NCBI GenBank assembly: GCA_025924475.1
Contig: JAICIH010000017.1
Span: 1 to 33,931, forward strand
DNA: 33,931 bases
Source of the DNA: Bryobacteraceae bacterium
GTDB lineage: Bacteria > Acidobacteriota > Terriglobia > Bryobacterales > Bryobacteraceae
Direction: 5' to 3'
The notes below the pieces were generated by a model. It had not been told where the DNA came from and searched no databases. It worked only from the letters and a program-made list of their open reading frames with translations. Below are positions 1-11,806 of the stretch, one piece after another. Position 1 is the first letter of the stretch. The number at the start of each line of letters is the position of its first letter. The translations under genes were made by a program, and so were the position numbers.

Positions 1-1010
1 AGGAAGCGCAGATCGCCTCCTTGCAGCAGGCGGATATCGTCTATGCCGTAGCGCATCATAGCGAGCCGTGTCAGCCCAAGCCCGAACGCAAAGCCGCCCC
101 ACTCCTCCGGATCGATATCGCTCATGGCGAGCACCTTGGGATGAACCAGTCCGCAGGGGCACAGCTCTACCCAGCCGCTGTGTTTGCACACCGGGCAGCC
201 GGCGCCGTTACAGATCAGGCAGAGAATATCGAGCTCGAATCCCGGCTCGACAAACGGAAAATAGCCGGGCCGCAGCCGCACCGTTACATCCCGTTTAAAA
301 ATTCCGCCGAGCATCGTTTTCATGAAATAGATAAGATTCGCGACGGAGACATCGCGATCCACCATCATGCCTTCTACCTGATAAAACGTGTGCTCGTGGG
401 ACGCATCCACTTCTTCGTTCCGGAATACGCGGCCCGGCGCGATCATGCGCAGCGGCGGCTTGAATGCGCGCATGCCGCGCACCTGCACCGGCGATGTATG
501 CGTGCGCAGCAGGTGACCGTTCGAAAGCCAGAATGTATCCTGCATGTCGCGCGCCGGGTGAGTGGAGGGTATATTGAGCGCGTCGAAATTGTGTTGTTCG
601 CTCTCGACCTCGGGGCCGCGCAGAACCGCGAAGCCCAGCGACGTGAACAAATCCTCGATCTCGTTTTGAAGCTGCGTGACAGGATGCAGACTGCCCGGCC
701 GCACTCCGGGCGCCGGCAATGTCACGTCGATCCACTCGCCGGCGAGGCGCTCGGCCAATTCTGCCTGCTCGAAGCGCTGTTTCTTGCTTTCGTACTCGCT
801 TTCGAGATCCTGTTTTACGGAATTCAGCAGCTTGCCGAGCTGCGCGCGCTCCTCCGGCGCGATCTTGCCGAATTCTTTGCTGATTTGCGCAAGCGTTCCT
901 TTGCGCCCGAGCGCCTCCACGCGCGCCTTCTCCAGCTCCTCGAGCGAAACCGCGGAAGCGAATGCCGCGAGCGTGGACCGCCGCAATTCTTCGAGTCGCG
1001 AATCGGCCAT
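1..1010 (-). CDS. pheS: Phenylalanyl-tRNA synthetase alpha subunit (3' end cut by window edge)
   Basis: Charges tRNA-Phe with phenylalanine in the cytoplasm, as the catalytic alpha subunit of the alpha2beta2 enzyme. The reverse-strand translation starts at the ATG at 1010-1008 (MADSRLEELRR). It has an N-terminal coiled-coil region, then class II synthetase landmarks: RTHTSPVQVRGM, RVFRNEEVDASHEHTFYQVEGM (motif 2 area), FPFVEPGFELDI, and the motif 3 stretch GLGLTRLAMMRYGIDDIR. A Cys-rich insertion (CLICNGAGCPVC) precedes the usual CGLVHPKVL segment, a variant known in several phyla. About 336 residues are visible and the frame is still open in ...GGDLRF at base 1, so only a few C-terminal residues are missing. 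The ATG overlaps the ankyrin gene's stop codon by one base (TAATG), which suggests translational coupling. pheT would be expected just outside the window. Identification is very secure. Confidence 0.97.
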   Translation of the reverse strand, partial: MADSRLEELRRSTLAAFASAVSLEELEKARVEALGRKGTLAQISKEFGKIAPEERAQLGKLLNSVKQDLESEYESKKQRFEQAELAERLAGEWIDVTLPAPGVRPGSLHPVTQLQNEIEDLFTSLGFAVLRGPEVESEQHNFDALNIPSTHPARDMQDTFWLSNGHLLRTHTSPVQVRGMRAFKPPLRMIAPGRVFRNEEVDASHEHTFYQVEGMMVDRDVSVANLIYFMKTMLGGIFKRDVTVRLRPGYFPFVEPGFELDILCLICNGAGCPVCKHSGWVELCPCGLVHPKVLAMSDIDPEEWGGFAFGLGLTRLAMMRYGIDDIRLLQGGDLRF

Positions 1011-1681
1011 TATTGCCCGCCGTCCGCCAACGCTTCGAGCATGGAGGCGATGTCCTGATGTCCCTTCAGTAGCGCCATGTCGAGAGCCGTTTGTTGGTTG
1101 CTCGCGCGTAAATTTACGTCCGCTCCCCCGGCAAGCAGAGCTTCCACCATTTGCCGGTGACCCGATTGAGCGGCGCCATGCAGCGCAGTCCAGCCGCCCT
1201 CCTGTGTCGCGTTCGGATCGGCGCCGCGCTTCAGAAGTAATTCCACCAGCGCCAGACGCCCGCCCGCGCTCGCCGCGTGCAATGGAGTGTTTTTCATCGC
1301 GTTGGTGGAACGGCCGTCTACCGCCGCTCCGCGATCGACCAGCGCATTTGCAAGTCCGGCGTGTCCAAAGAAAGCTGCCAAATGCAGCGGTGTCCAGCCA
1401 TCGCTGCTGTGCGCTTCGAGCAGTGCCGGATCACGATCGATTTCGGCAAGCGCATCCGCTTCCCTGCCGGCGATCGACAGGCTGAAAACATCCAGCTTCG
1501 GGTGAAGGCCCAGCAGATATTCGGCCACGCCTTCCTGCCGGTAATACTTAGCCAACACAAAGGCATTTTGGCCGGCTTCATTGAGCTGATCCAGCCAAGC
1601 GGCATTTTGCGACAGCCCGGCGCGTACGGACTCCAAATCGCCCTTCTTGACGCTTTCGTGAAACGTTTTCAGGTCCGTCAT
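1010..1681 (-). CDS. Ankyrin-repeat protein
   Basis: A 223-residue soluble protein made largely of ankyrin repeats, which mediate protein-protein contacts. Three well-formed repeats are visible in the second half: DGWTPLHLAAFFGHAGLANAL, then NTPLHAASAGGRLALVELLL, then GWTALHGAAQSGHRQMVEAL. A fourth weaker one (QQTALDMALLKGHQDIASML) follows, and degenerate repeats occupy the N-terminal 75 residues (NAFVLAKYYRQEGVAEYLL). No signal peptide or membrane segment is seen, so it should be cytoplasmic. Its start lies 1 bp after the stop of the upstream 153-aa gene, and its TAA stop shares a base with the pheS ATG, so the three probably form one operon. The partner is unknown. The pheS linkage is suggestive but does not prove a role in translation. 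Confidence 0.9.
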   Translation of the reverse strand: MTDLKTFHESVKKGDLESVRAGLSQNAAWLDQLNEAGQNAFVLAKYYRQEGVAEYLLGLHPKLDVFSLSIAGREADALAEIDRDPALLEAHSSDGWTPLHLAAFFGHAGLANALVDRGAAVDGRSTNAMKNTPLHAASAGGRLALVELLLKRGADPNATQEGGWTALHGAAQSGHRQMVEALLAGGADVNLRASNQQTALDMALLKGHQDIASMLEALADGGQ

Positions 1682-1682
1682 C

Positions 1683-2144
1683 TCAAGCCGCCGGCAGAAA
1701 GATCTGCTCGGCTTTGGTCAATTCCCAATCGAGATGATTGATGTAGAACAACAGAATCTCGCGCGGATATTTCTCCGAAAAGTTTTGGAAGACACGCGCC
1801 TGCCAACTCTCGGTCAGATACTGCTCCGGCTTCAGGTCTTTATCGAAGAATCCCTGTTCATTCGGTATGCCGAGAAAATCAAGAATCTCGACGATCATGT
1901 CGAGATGTGAAAGCAGAAAAACCTGCGAGAGATCGGTGGCGAAATCTTCTTCGCCCGCCTGAATCCGCGCCCAGAATTTTGGCTCGGCATGGCGTAGCGC
2001 TTCCGAATTGAGCTTCATCAGGCGAGCGCGCGCCTTAAACCGTTCGTAGACTTGGTAGGTCTTGAGCTTGCCGATGGAGATGCCGCGAACAAGGCTGTGA
2101 AAAACTTCCGGACCGAGCGCCTGAAAGACGCCACACATCTGCAT
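1683..2144 (-). CDS. Conserved-looking hypothetical protein, first gene of the pheS cluster
   Basis: A 153-residue protein that I do not recognise. It looks helical and soluble, rich in charged and aromatic residues (QVYERFKARARLM, SHLDMIVEILDFLGIP, FYINHLDWELTKAEQIF). It has no signal peptide, membrane segment or obvious catalytic motif. The call as a real gene rests on its codon use matching its neighbours, the tight packing (1-bp gap to the ankyrin gene), and the lack of a competing gene on the other strand. The start used is the ATG at 2144. A second ATG two codons later is possible, and no strong ribosome-binding site decides between them. It heads the cluster leading to pheS and is divergent from purA across about 70 bp. 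Confidence 0.75.
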   Translation of the reverse strand: MQMCGVFQALGPEVFHSLVRGISIGKLKTYQVYERFKARARLMKLNSEALRHAEPKFWARIQAGEEDFATDLSQVFLLSHLDMIVEILDFLGIPNEQGFFDKDLKPEQYLTESWQARVFQNFSEKYPREILLFYINHLDWELTKAEQIFLPAA

Positions 2145-2200
2145 TCACGAAAAGGGTAGCACAGCGGAAACGCGGTACAATCAGGGGTTTTGAGTCATAA

Positions 2201-5761
<3,561 letters not shown>

Positions 5762-5776
5762 GTATCGTGGAGAAAA

Positions 5777-6571
5777 GTGGATGTTGAGAGAACAGTTCTG
5801 CGTAAGGCCGGCGAAGCCATCGCGCGCTTCCGCATGATCCGTCCCGGTGACCGCGTCGCCGTGGGCGTGTCAGGCGGCAAGGATTCCCTCACGCTGCTCG
5901 AAGCCCTCTCCCGTTTGCAAAAACGCGCGCCGATCGATTTCACGATTTGTGCGTTCACCATTGAACAAGGCAAGTTTCTCCAGCCTATCGAAGCGGTCGG
6001 GCGCTACCTGCTCGATCGCGGGTTCGATTGGACCTACGTCGAAGACAAGCCCTCTTTGAAACTTTTGACGGAGCAGCCCGGCCACGGTTGCGACGTATGC
6101 AGCCGTTTTCGCCGGCGCGCAGTCTATGAGGTCGCGCGAAATCTGGGGGCCAACGTTGTTGCGTTTGGCCATACCGCCGACGATTTTTGCGAATCGTTCC
6201 TGCGGAACGCTATGTTCACTGGGCGGACCAGCGCGCTTCCTCCCATCACCTGGTCAAGCAAACGCGAGTTCCGGTTGATCCGTCCTTTGGTGTACGTCAC
6301 TGAAAATCTCACGCGTGATTTTGCCGGGCTTCTCGGTGCGCCGGTCATTCCCTGCGGCTGTTCTCAAAAAACGGGGACGGTGCGCCGGACTTTGCGCGAT
6401 ATGCTTGCCGAAATGGAAAAAGATCATCCGTTTTTGAAGGAGACTTTGCTATCCGCCATGGGCAATATCGAGCACAGCCGGCTCCTCGATACGCGTTTTC
6501 TCAACTTGGACGAAAACAGCGAGAACGCGGAGTCCGCGAGCGAGGAACTCGTTGTTCTGGAATCGGCCTGA
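5777..6571 (+). CDS. ttcA: TtcA-type PP-loop tRNA thiolase
   Basis: Predicted to thiolate C32 of certain tRNAs (2-thiocytidine), activating the base with ATP and using a [4Fe-4S] cluster. The PP-loop SGGKDS follows GDRVAVGV. The cluster-binding CxxC appears in GCDVCSRFRRR, and the third cysteine lies in IPCGCSQ. GHTADDFCESFLRNAMFTG and the C-terminal LLDTRFLNLDE also match TtcA rather than TilS. I chose the GTG at 5777, preceded by GGAGA at 5769-5773, giving 264 residues that begin VDVERTVLRKAGEAIARF, close to where family members align. A longer frame from the GTG at 5738 would run back over the divergent hydrolase start and has no ribosome site. The exact subfamily role is inferred from homology. 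Confidence 0.88.
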   Translation: MDVERTVLRKAGEAIARFRMIRPGDRVAVGVSGGKDSLTLLEALSRLQKRAPIDFTICAFTIEQGKFLQPIEAVGRYLLDRGFDWTYVEDKPSLKLLTEQPGHGCDVCSRFRRRAVYEVARNLGANVVAFGHTADDFCESFLRNAMFTGRTSALPPITWSSKREFRLIRPLVYVTENLTRDFAGLLGAPVIPCGCSQKTGTVRRTLRDMLAEMEKDHPFLKETLLSAMGNIEHSRLLDTRFLNLDENSENAESASEELVVLESA

Positions 6572-6604
6572 GATCCTTTTCCGCTACACTATGTCAAATC
6601 TGCT

Positions 6605-8416
6605 ATGAGCGCGGAACTCATCGTTGTGAATGGTCCGCTCGCTGGAACTCATTTGCCCCTGGATCAGGGCGAAATCCTGATCGGCCGTGCTCCCGGATCG
6701 AAACTCGTACTGACCGATGCGGAGATCGGCTGGCGTCACTGCCAGATACGCCGGCAAGGGACGCGTTATCTGGTTACCGACCTGCGCTCCTCGCTTGGCA
6801 CGTATGTGAACGGAATGCGTTCGGCCGAACGATGGCTCGAAGATCGCGATCAACTTGGCATCGGCAAAACGATCCTTCTGTTCCGTTCCGGTGAAGCGCA
6901 GCCCGATGCGCAGCCGGCCGTGCCTACTCGCGATACTAAGCCCACTTTGTTGGCGGCATGTTCCCTTGTTTTCCTGTCGCGCGCCCTGGCCGCCGGCATG
7001 GAGGATGAGCAAAACACGCTTTTGCAAAACCAAATACTGCGTTTGATCGGAGATTTGATTCCGATTGACGACAGCGTCCTGCTGCTGGGCACGAGCGCGG
7101 CGGAGTTGCAAGCCCGCTGGACCGAGTGCGCCGCAAAACACGCCGTCGATTTCGCGCCGGCCGTCGCCCGCGTGTGTGAAGAAGGCGCATTCGTGAACGC
7201 AGACTCCCGTATTGCCGGCGTGCCGCTTTACCTGGCGGGCGCATTGGGTGGCGCGCTTCTCGTGCGGATCGCCGATCGCGAAGCGGCGCATTTATCGGCA
7301 CACCTCGAAACACTCACAGCGGCGGCTTCTCTCAGCTCCATTGGCTTCGAGGCAAATCGCGAGGTCGAGACCCTCAAAGCGGAAAAAGCTTTATTGGAGG
7401 AACAGATCGCCGTCCAAACCGGGATCGTGGGCAGCAGTCCGGTCATTCGCCGGCTGCTCGATCTGATCGAGCGCGTTGCTCCGCGCGATACCACGGTTCT
7501 GATCGCCGGCGAAAGCGGAACTGGCAAAGAGCTGGTTGCCCGCGCCTTACATCAGAAAAGTCCTCGCTCCGAGCGGCCATTTGTCGCCGTAAATTGTGCC
7601 GCTTTGAGCGAGACTTTGTTTGAAAGCGAATTGTTCGGTCACGAGAAAGGCGCTTTCACCGGCGCCATCGCTCTCAAGCGCGGCCGTTTCGAGCTGGCAC
7701 AAGGAGGAACGATTTTTCTCGACGAAGTAGGAGAACTTGCCGCCGGTCTCCAAGCAAAACTGCTGCGCGTTCTGCAGCAGCGCGAATTCGAGCGTGTCGG
7801 CGGCACGCAAGCCTATCCTCTCGATATCCGAATCATCGCGGCCACGAACCGCGATCTTGCCGCCGATGTGGCCGAAGGTCGCTTTCGCGAAGACCTATAT
7901 CATCGCCTCAATGTAGTTACGCTTCATTCGCCCCCGCTGCGCGACCGCAAGGACGATATCCCGCGTCTTGCCGAATTTTTTCTGCGCCGCTCCGCCGAAC
8001 GCTGTAAGCGTCACGTCGAGGGGTTGTCGCCCGAGGTGCTGCATATGATCTCTCAATACTCCTGGCCGGGCAATGTTCGCGAACTCGAAAACGCGATGGA
8101 GCGCGCAGTCGTATTAGGCGTTTCGGAATGGGTACTGCCGGAAGATCTGCCGGAAAACCTGCTCGAGACGGCGCCCCGCGATGCCGAAGCCAAGTATCAT
8201 CATTCAGTCGGGCAAGCTAAGCGCGATGCCATCCTCGATGCTTATGTGCAGGGCAACGGCGATTACAAGCAGGCGGCCAAGCTCTTGGGTCTGCATCCCA
8301 ATTACCTGCTGCGTCTGGTCCGTAATCTCGAACTCAGGGAAGAAATCAATCGTTCCTTAGCCGGAGGCGTCCGCGGCCTTCCGTCCGGTGTGCAGCGCGG
8401 CAATTCCGCCGGTTAG
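6605..8416 (+). CDS. FHA-domain sigma-54-dependent transcriptional activator
   Basis: A 603-residue enhancer-binding protein that should drive open-complex formation by sigma-54 RNA polymerase. Residues 1-95 form an FHA domain ([14 protein letters not shown], then WRHCQI, then GTYVNG). The region at about 115-250 looks like a GAF-type sensor. A coiled linker follows at about 250-270. The AAA+ domain has Walker A GESGTGKE at 302-309, the sigma-54 contact loop GAFTGA at 349-354 and Walker B TIFLDEV near 369-375. A Fis-type helix-turn-helix ([19 protein letters not shown]) is C-terminal. In the FHA domain the usual Ser before Arg-His is Gly/Trp (IGWRH), so phosphothreonine binding may be altered. 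A TACACT element sits at 6585-6590, 14 bp before the ATG. The 3' end overlaps the convergent ubiE gene by 60 bp. Target genes are unknown. Confidence 0.94.
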   Translation: MSAELIVVNGPLAGTHLPLDQGEILIGRAPGSKLVLTDAEIGWRHCQIRRQGTRYLVTDLRSSLGTYVNGMRSAERWLEDRDQLGIGKTILLFRSGEAQPDAQPAVPTRDTKPTLLAACSLVFLSRALAAGMEDEQNTLLQNQILRLIGDLIPIDDSVLLLGTSAAELQARWTECAAKHAVDFAPAVARVCEEGAFVNADSRIAGVPLYLAGALGGALLVRIADREAAHLSAHLETLTAAASLSSIGFEANREVETLKAEKALLEEQIAVQTGIVGSSPVIRRLLDLIERVAPRDTTVLIAGESGTGKELVARALHQKSPRSERPFVAVNCAALSETLFESELFGHEKGAFTGAIALKRGRFELAQGGTIFLDEVGELAAGLQAKLLRVLQQREFERVGGTQAYPLDIRIIAATNRDLAADVAEGRFREDLYHRLNVVTLHSPPLRDRKDDIPRLAEFFLRRSAERCKRHVEGLSPEVLHMISQYSWPGNVRELENAMERAVVLGVSEWVLPEDLPENLLETAPRDAEAKYHHSVGQAKRDAILDAYVQGNGDYKQAAKLLGLHPNYLLRLVRNLELREEINRSLAGGVRGLPSGVQRGNSAG

Positions 8417-9115
8417 CAGTTCAAAATTCGTTTGTACAAAGCCGCTGCTTTCGAGCATCGCGCGCAATTCTCCGGCTGCGGGAAACATTCGGATAGATTC
8501 CGGTAAATAGCCATACGCTTCCCGCGAACCGGATACCAGGGCGCCAACAGCCGGTACCACAACGCGCGAATAGAAGCCATAAGACGACTTCATGAGCCAG
8601 CTGCGCGGATGGGAGAACTCGAGAATGGCCAGCACTCCTCCCGGCTTGAGCACTCGCTGAAACTCCGCGAGTCCAGCGCGGTAATTTGCCAGATTGCGAA
8701 AGCCGAACGCAATGGAAATGGCATCGAGCGAATTATCGGCAAGCGGCAGCTCCAGCGCGTCGGCTTCCAGGAGCTGCGCTGCACGGCCGCGTGCGGCAGC
8801 CTTTTGGTTTGCCGAAACCAGCATGGGATGGCAAAAATCTGCGCCGACGATCTGCGCTGCGCCGCGGTCCTCCAAGTGAAACAACACGTCTCCCGTTCCA
8901 CAGCAGAGGTCGAGTATGCGGGCGTCGTTGCGTTTGAGCACTGACTCCAGGCAGTCCCCCAACGCCTTACGCCATCCACGGTCAATGTGAAACGACAGCA
9001 GATGGTTCAGTAAGTCGTAACGCGGCGTAATGTCGGTGAACATGCGCCGCACCCATCCGGCCGCTTCCCGTTCGTTCGAAGTTCCGGGCGGAGTTGTTCC
9101 TGCCGCGACCTTCAC
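8357..9115 (-). CDS. ubiE: Demethylmenaquinone / 2-polyprenyl-benzoquinol methyltransferase
   Basis: S-adenosylmethionine-dependent C-methyltransferase of menaquinone (MenG) or ubiquinone biosynthesis. The family N-terminus [20 protein letters not shown] is present. SAM motif I is [11 protein letters not shown]. The diagnostic [20 protein letters not shown] is followed by [15 protein letters not shown]. The 252-residue length is normal. The start is a GTG (9115-9113) whose last bases form the aroB TGA stop (GTGA overlap), so translation is likely coupled to aroB. In this lineage menaquinone is the likelier product, so menG would be an equally good symbol. The 3' end lies inside the end of the convergent sigma-54 activator gene (60 bp). 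Confidence 0.95.
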   Translation of the reverse strand: MKVAAGTTPPGTSNEREAAGWVRRMFTDITPRYDLLNHLLSFHIDRGWRKALGDCLESVLKRNDARILDLCCGTGDVLFHLEDRGAAQIVGADFCHPMLVSANQKAAARGRAAQLLEADALELPLADNSLDAISIAFGFRNLANYRAGLAEFQRVLKPGGVLAILEFSHPRSWLMKSSYGFYSRVVVPAVGALVSGSREAYGYLPESIRMFPAAGELRAMLESSGFVQTNFELLTGGIAALHTGRKAADASG

Positions 9116-10191
9116 GAAGTCCGCTCGAGTGTTTCGGCGATGGCCTTCCGTATTACCGCTTCCTCCACGCCAGAGACAATTTTGACTTCGCCGATCTTTG
9201 TCGGCAGCACAAAATGCACTTTTCCGGCAAGAGTCTTCTTATCGCTCGCCAATCGCCCGAGTAGACGATCGGGTTGCAGATCGCGCACCGAAGGCAGCGG
9301 ACCGTAGCGGCAAATGGTTCGCCGGATGCGCTCGGCTTCGCCGCTCGCCAGCATGCCCAGCAATTCCGTCAGACGAGTTGCGGCGAGCATCCCCCAGGCT
9401 ACAGCTTCGCCATGCAGCAGGCGTATATATTCGGTCTCAGCTTCGATTGCATGCCCCACCGTATGGCCGAAATTCAAGATCCGCCGCAAATCGCCTTCGC
9501 GCTCATCGGCGGTGACGACTTCGGCTTTGATTTTTACCGCCCCGGCGATCAAAGCGTCTACCGCCGCCGGTTCCCGCTCGAGTACTCGATCCGGCTCGCG
9601 TTCCAGCAGCTCGAATAGCGCCCGGTCGCGAATAATCCCGCATTTCACCACCTCGAACAATCCAGCGCGATACTCATTCAACGGCAGAGTGGACAACACT
9701 TCGGGATCGATCAGCACCGCTACGGGTTGATGAAAGCTTCCCAGCAGATTTTTTCCGTTGCGCAGATTGACCCCTGTTTTACCGCCGGTGGCTGCGTCCA
9801 CCTGCGCGAGTAAGGTCGTGGGAATCTGCAGCACCGGTACGCCGCGCATGAAAATTGCGGCCAGAAATCCGCTCACGTCCGTAACGATGCCGCCCCCAAA
9901 GCCGATGACAATACTGCCGCGGTCGGCGCCGCGTTCGAGCATCTGCTCGGCCAGTGTTTCGACTTGTGCGAAGCGCTTGTTCGCCTCTCCGCCGGGGAAG
10001 AAGAGGACATTAAGGCCATCGGGAAATTGCGTCCGGAGCTTTTCTCCATGCAGCCGCCAGACGTCTTCGGTGGTCACAGCGAAACACTTGGCGCAGCGCG
10101 CTCCAACGAACTCTCGTGCGCGGCGAATAGCGCCTCGTTCCACGATGTTTTCGTACACTCGCTGCTCAGTCTGGACGGCAAAACTCGGCAT
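9112..10191 (-). CDS. aroB: 3-dehydroquinate synthase
   Basis: Converts DAHP to 3-dehydroquinate, the second step of the shikimate pathway, using NAD+ and a divalent metal. Visible signatures are GGGIVTDVSGFLAAIFMRGV, PTTLLAQVDAATGGKTGVN, NLLGSFHQP, and the metal-ligand stretches RRILNFGHTVGHAIE and LLHGEAVAWGM. I start it at the ATG at 10191 (MPSFAVQTEQRVYEN), giving 359 residues, the normal length. The open frame reaches 10362 but would add 57 atypical residues and run over the divergent nadB start. A GGGAT stretch sits a few bases upstream of the chosen ATG. ATGs at 10209 and 10221 are alternatives. It overlaps ubiE by four bases, making an aroB-ubiE pair that links shikimate and quinone metabolism. 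Confidence 0.95.
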   Translation of the reverse strand: MPSFAVQTEQRVYENIVERGAIRRAREFVGARCAKCFAVTTEDVWRLHGEKLRTQFPDGLNVLFFPGGEANKRFAQVETLAEQMLERGADRGSIVIGFGGGIVTDVSGFLAAIFMRGVPVLQIPTTLLAQVDAATGGKTGVNLRNGKNLLGSFHQPVAVLIDPEVLSTLPLNEYRAGLFEVVKCGIIRDRALFELLEREPDRVLEREPAAVDALIAGAVKIKAEVVTADEREGDLRRILNFGHTVGHAIEAETEYIRLLHGEAVAWGMLAATRLTELLGMLASGEAERIRRTICRYGPLPSVRDLQPDRLLGRLASDKKTLAGKVHFVLPTKIGEVKIVSGVEEAVIRKAIAETLERTS

Positions 10192-10219
10192 GTGATCCCG
10201 TTGTACCATCCGCACTCTC

Positions 10220-11806
10220 ATGGAGCCGCTTGCTATAACATTGTGTATCGACGCCTCCAAGCCGCACGTACAAACCGATTTCATCGTCGTTGGCGCAGGC
10301 GTCGCGGGCCTTCGCGCCGCCATCGAACTCGCTTCGGCCGGCCGCGTTTTGGTTATCGCCAAAGACAGCCTGCGTGAATCGTCGTCCGAATACGCTCAGG
10401 GCGGCATTGCCGTCGCACTCAATGATGACGACGAAGTAGAACTCCACGAGCAGGACACTCTCGTGGCCGGCGACGGGCTATGCGACGCCGAAGCCGTGCG
10501 CACCCTGGTCGAAGAAGCGCCGGCTGCTATAGAGCAGCTCATCGAATGGGGAACCGCGTTCGATCGCGAAGGAACACGGCTCTTGTTTGCTCGCGAAGGC
10601 GCGCACAGCCGCAACCGCATTCTGCACGCGCACGGCGATTCTACCGGCCGCGAGATTGCCCGCACGCTTCGGCGCAAAGCCGCTTCCCTCGAAAACGTAG
10701 CCTTTCAGAGTTTTTCCGCCGTAACGGACTTGCTGCTTCACGACGGCGAAGTCATAGGTGTCGTGGCGCTCGATAGCACAACGCAATCGACGATTGCCAT
10801 ACAGGCTCGCGCCGTTCTCCTGGCCACCGGCGGCCTCGGGCGGGTATTCGAAAATACCACCAATCCGGACGTTGCTACCGGCGATGGCGTCGCATGCGCT
10901 TTCCGTGCCGGAGCCGCGGTGGAAGATATCGAATTTGTACAGTTCCATCCCACCGCTCTATTTGTTCCGAACGCCCCGCGCTTTCTTTTGAGTGAAGCGC
11001 TGCGCGGTGAAGGCGCGTATCTTCGCAATGCCAGTGGCGAACGTTTCATGGAGCGCTATCATCCCTTGAAAGAACTTGCTCCGCGGGATGTCGTTTCCCG
11101 TTCCATCGTGCTGGAACTGCGCGCAAGCGGCGATGCAAGCGCCTTTCTCGATTTGACGCATTTACCGGCGGGTTTCATTCGCAAGCGCTTCCCGCGAATT
11201 TTTGAGACCTGTTTAACCTACGGCGTCGATCTAGAGAAGTCGCTTGCTCCGGTGCGGCCTGCCGCGCATTATGCAATGGGCGGCGTGCAGACGGATCTCG
11301 ACGGCCAGACCACTCTGCCGCGCCTGTTTGCCGCCGGCGAAGCGGCTTGCACAGGTGTGCACGGCGCCAATCGCCTGGCTAGCAATTCGCTTCTCGAAGG
11401 CGTTGTGTTTGGCGCGCGCGCGGGCCGGGCTATGGCCGCCGTCTCGGCATTGCCATCGATAACGGCGGTTCCACGGGCCTCTCTCTTTCCCGCCATTACG
11501 GAGCGCGACCTGCGCGCGATTGCCTGGAACTCTTGCGGTGTGCTGCGCAGCGGCCCTGAGCTTGCAGCCGCCTCAAAACGTCTTGCCGCGCGCAGGTTCG
11601 AGCCCTTGTCGTCGCCCGACCGCGCTGCCTTCGAGCTAAGGAATATGCACCAGGTGGCCTCGTTAATTGCCGTGGCTGCGCTCGCCCGTGAAGAAAGCCG
11701 GGGCGGCCATTACCGCACCGATTTTCCCGCAAAGTCTGCGTTGTTCGAGAAGCACTCGCGCATAACGGCGCGTCTACACACAGATGCCACGGTCGTATTC
11801 AGTTAG
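10220..11806 (+). CDS. nadB: L-aspartate oxidase
   Basis: FAD enzyme oxidising L-aspartate to iminoaspartate, the first step of de novo NAD synthesis. The FAD-binding VVGAGVAGLRAAIELA is at the N-terminus. It is followed by SEYAQGGIAVAL, FAREGAHSRNRILHAHGDSTGREI, EFVQFHPTAL, LLSEALRGEGAYLRN, PAAHYAMGGVQTDLDG, and FAAGEAACTGVHGANRLASNSLLEG. These together fit NadB better than SdhA/FrdA. The 528-residue length is typical. The start is the ATG at 10220. The gap to the divergent aroB start is about 28 bp, so the two promoters must interleave. The last 23 bp overlap the following exchanger gene. The quinolinate-synthesis partners nadA and nadC are not in the window. Confidence 0.96.
   Translation: MEPLAITLCIDASKPHVQTDFIVVGAGVAGLRAAIELASAGRVLVIAKDSLRESSSEYAQGGIAVALNDDDEVELHEQDTLVAGDGLCDAEAVRTLVEEAPAAIEQLIEWGTAFDREGTRLLFAREGAHSRNRILHAHGDSTGREIARTLRRKAASLENVAFQSFSAVTDLLLHDGEVIGVVALDSTTQSTIAIQARAVLLATGGLGRVFENTTNPDVATGDGVACAFRAGAAVEDIEFVQFHPTALFVPNAPRFLLSEALRGEGAYLRNASGERFMERYHPLKELAPRDVVSRSIVLELRASGDASAFLDLTHLPAGFIRKRFPRIFETCLTYGVDLEKSLAPVRPAAHYAMGGVQTDLDGQTTLPRLFAAGEAACTGVHGANRLASNSLLEGVVFGARAGRAMAAVSALPSITAVPRASLFPAITERDLRAIAWNSCGVLRSGPELAAASKRLAARRFEPLSSPDRAAFELRNMHQVASLIAVAALAREESRGGHYRTDFPAKSALFEKHSRITARLHTDATVVFS

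Noticed and set aside
21..1058. Long plus-strand open frame (345 codons) across the left edge
   Set aside because: It is the antisense shadow of pheS, whose motifs on the minus strand are unmistakable; its translation is low-complexity and His/Arg-rich.
10192..10362. 57-residue N-terminal extension of aroB
   Set aside because: The extension runs over the nadB 5' end and is unlike any AroB N-terminus; the ATG at 10191 gives the normal length.
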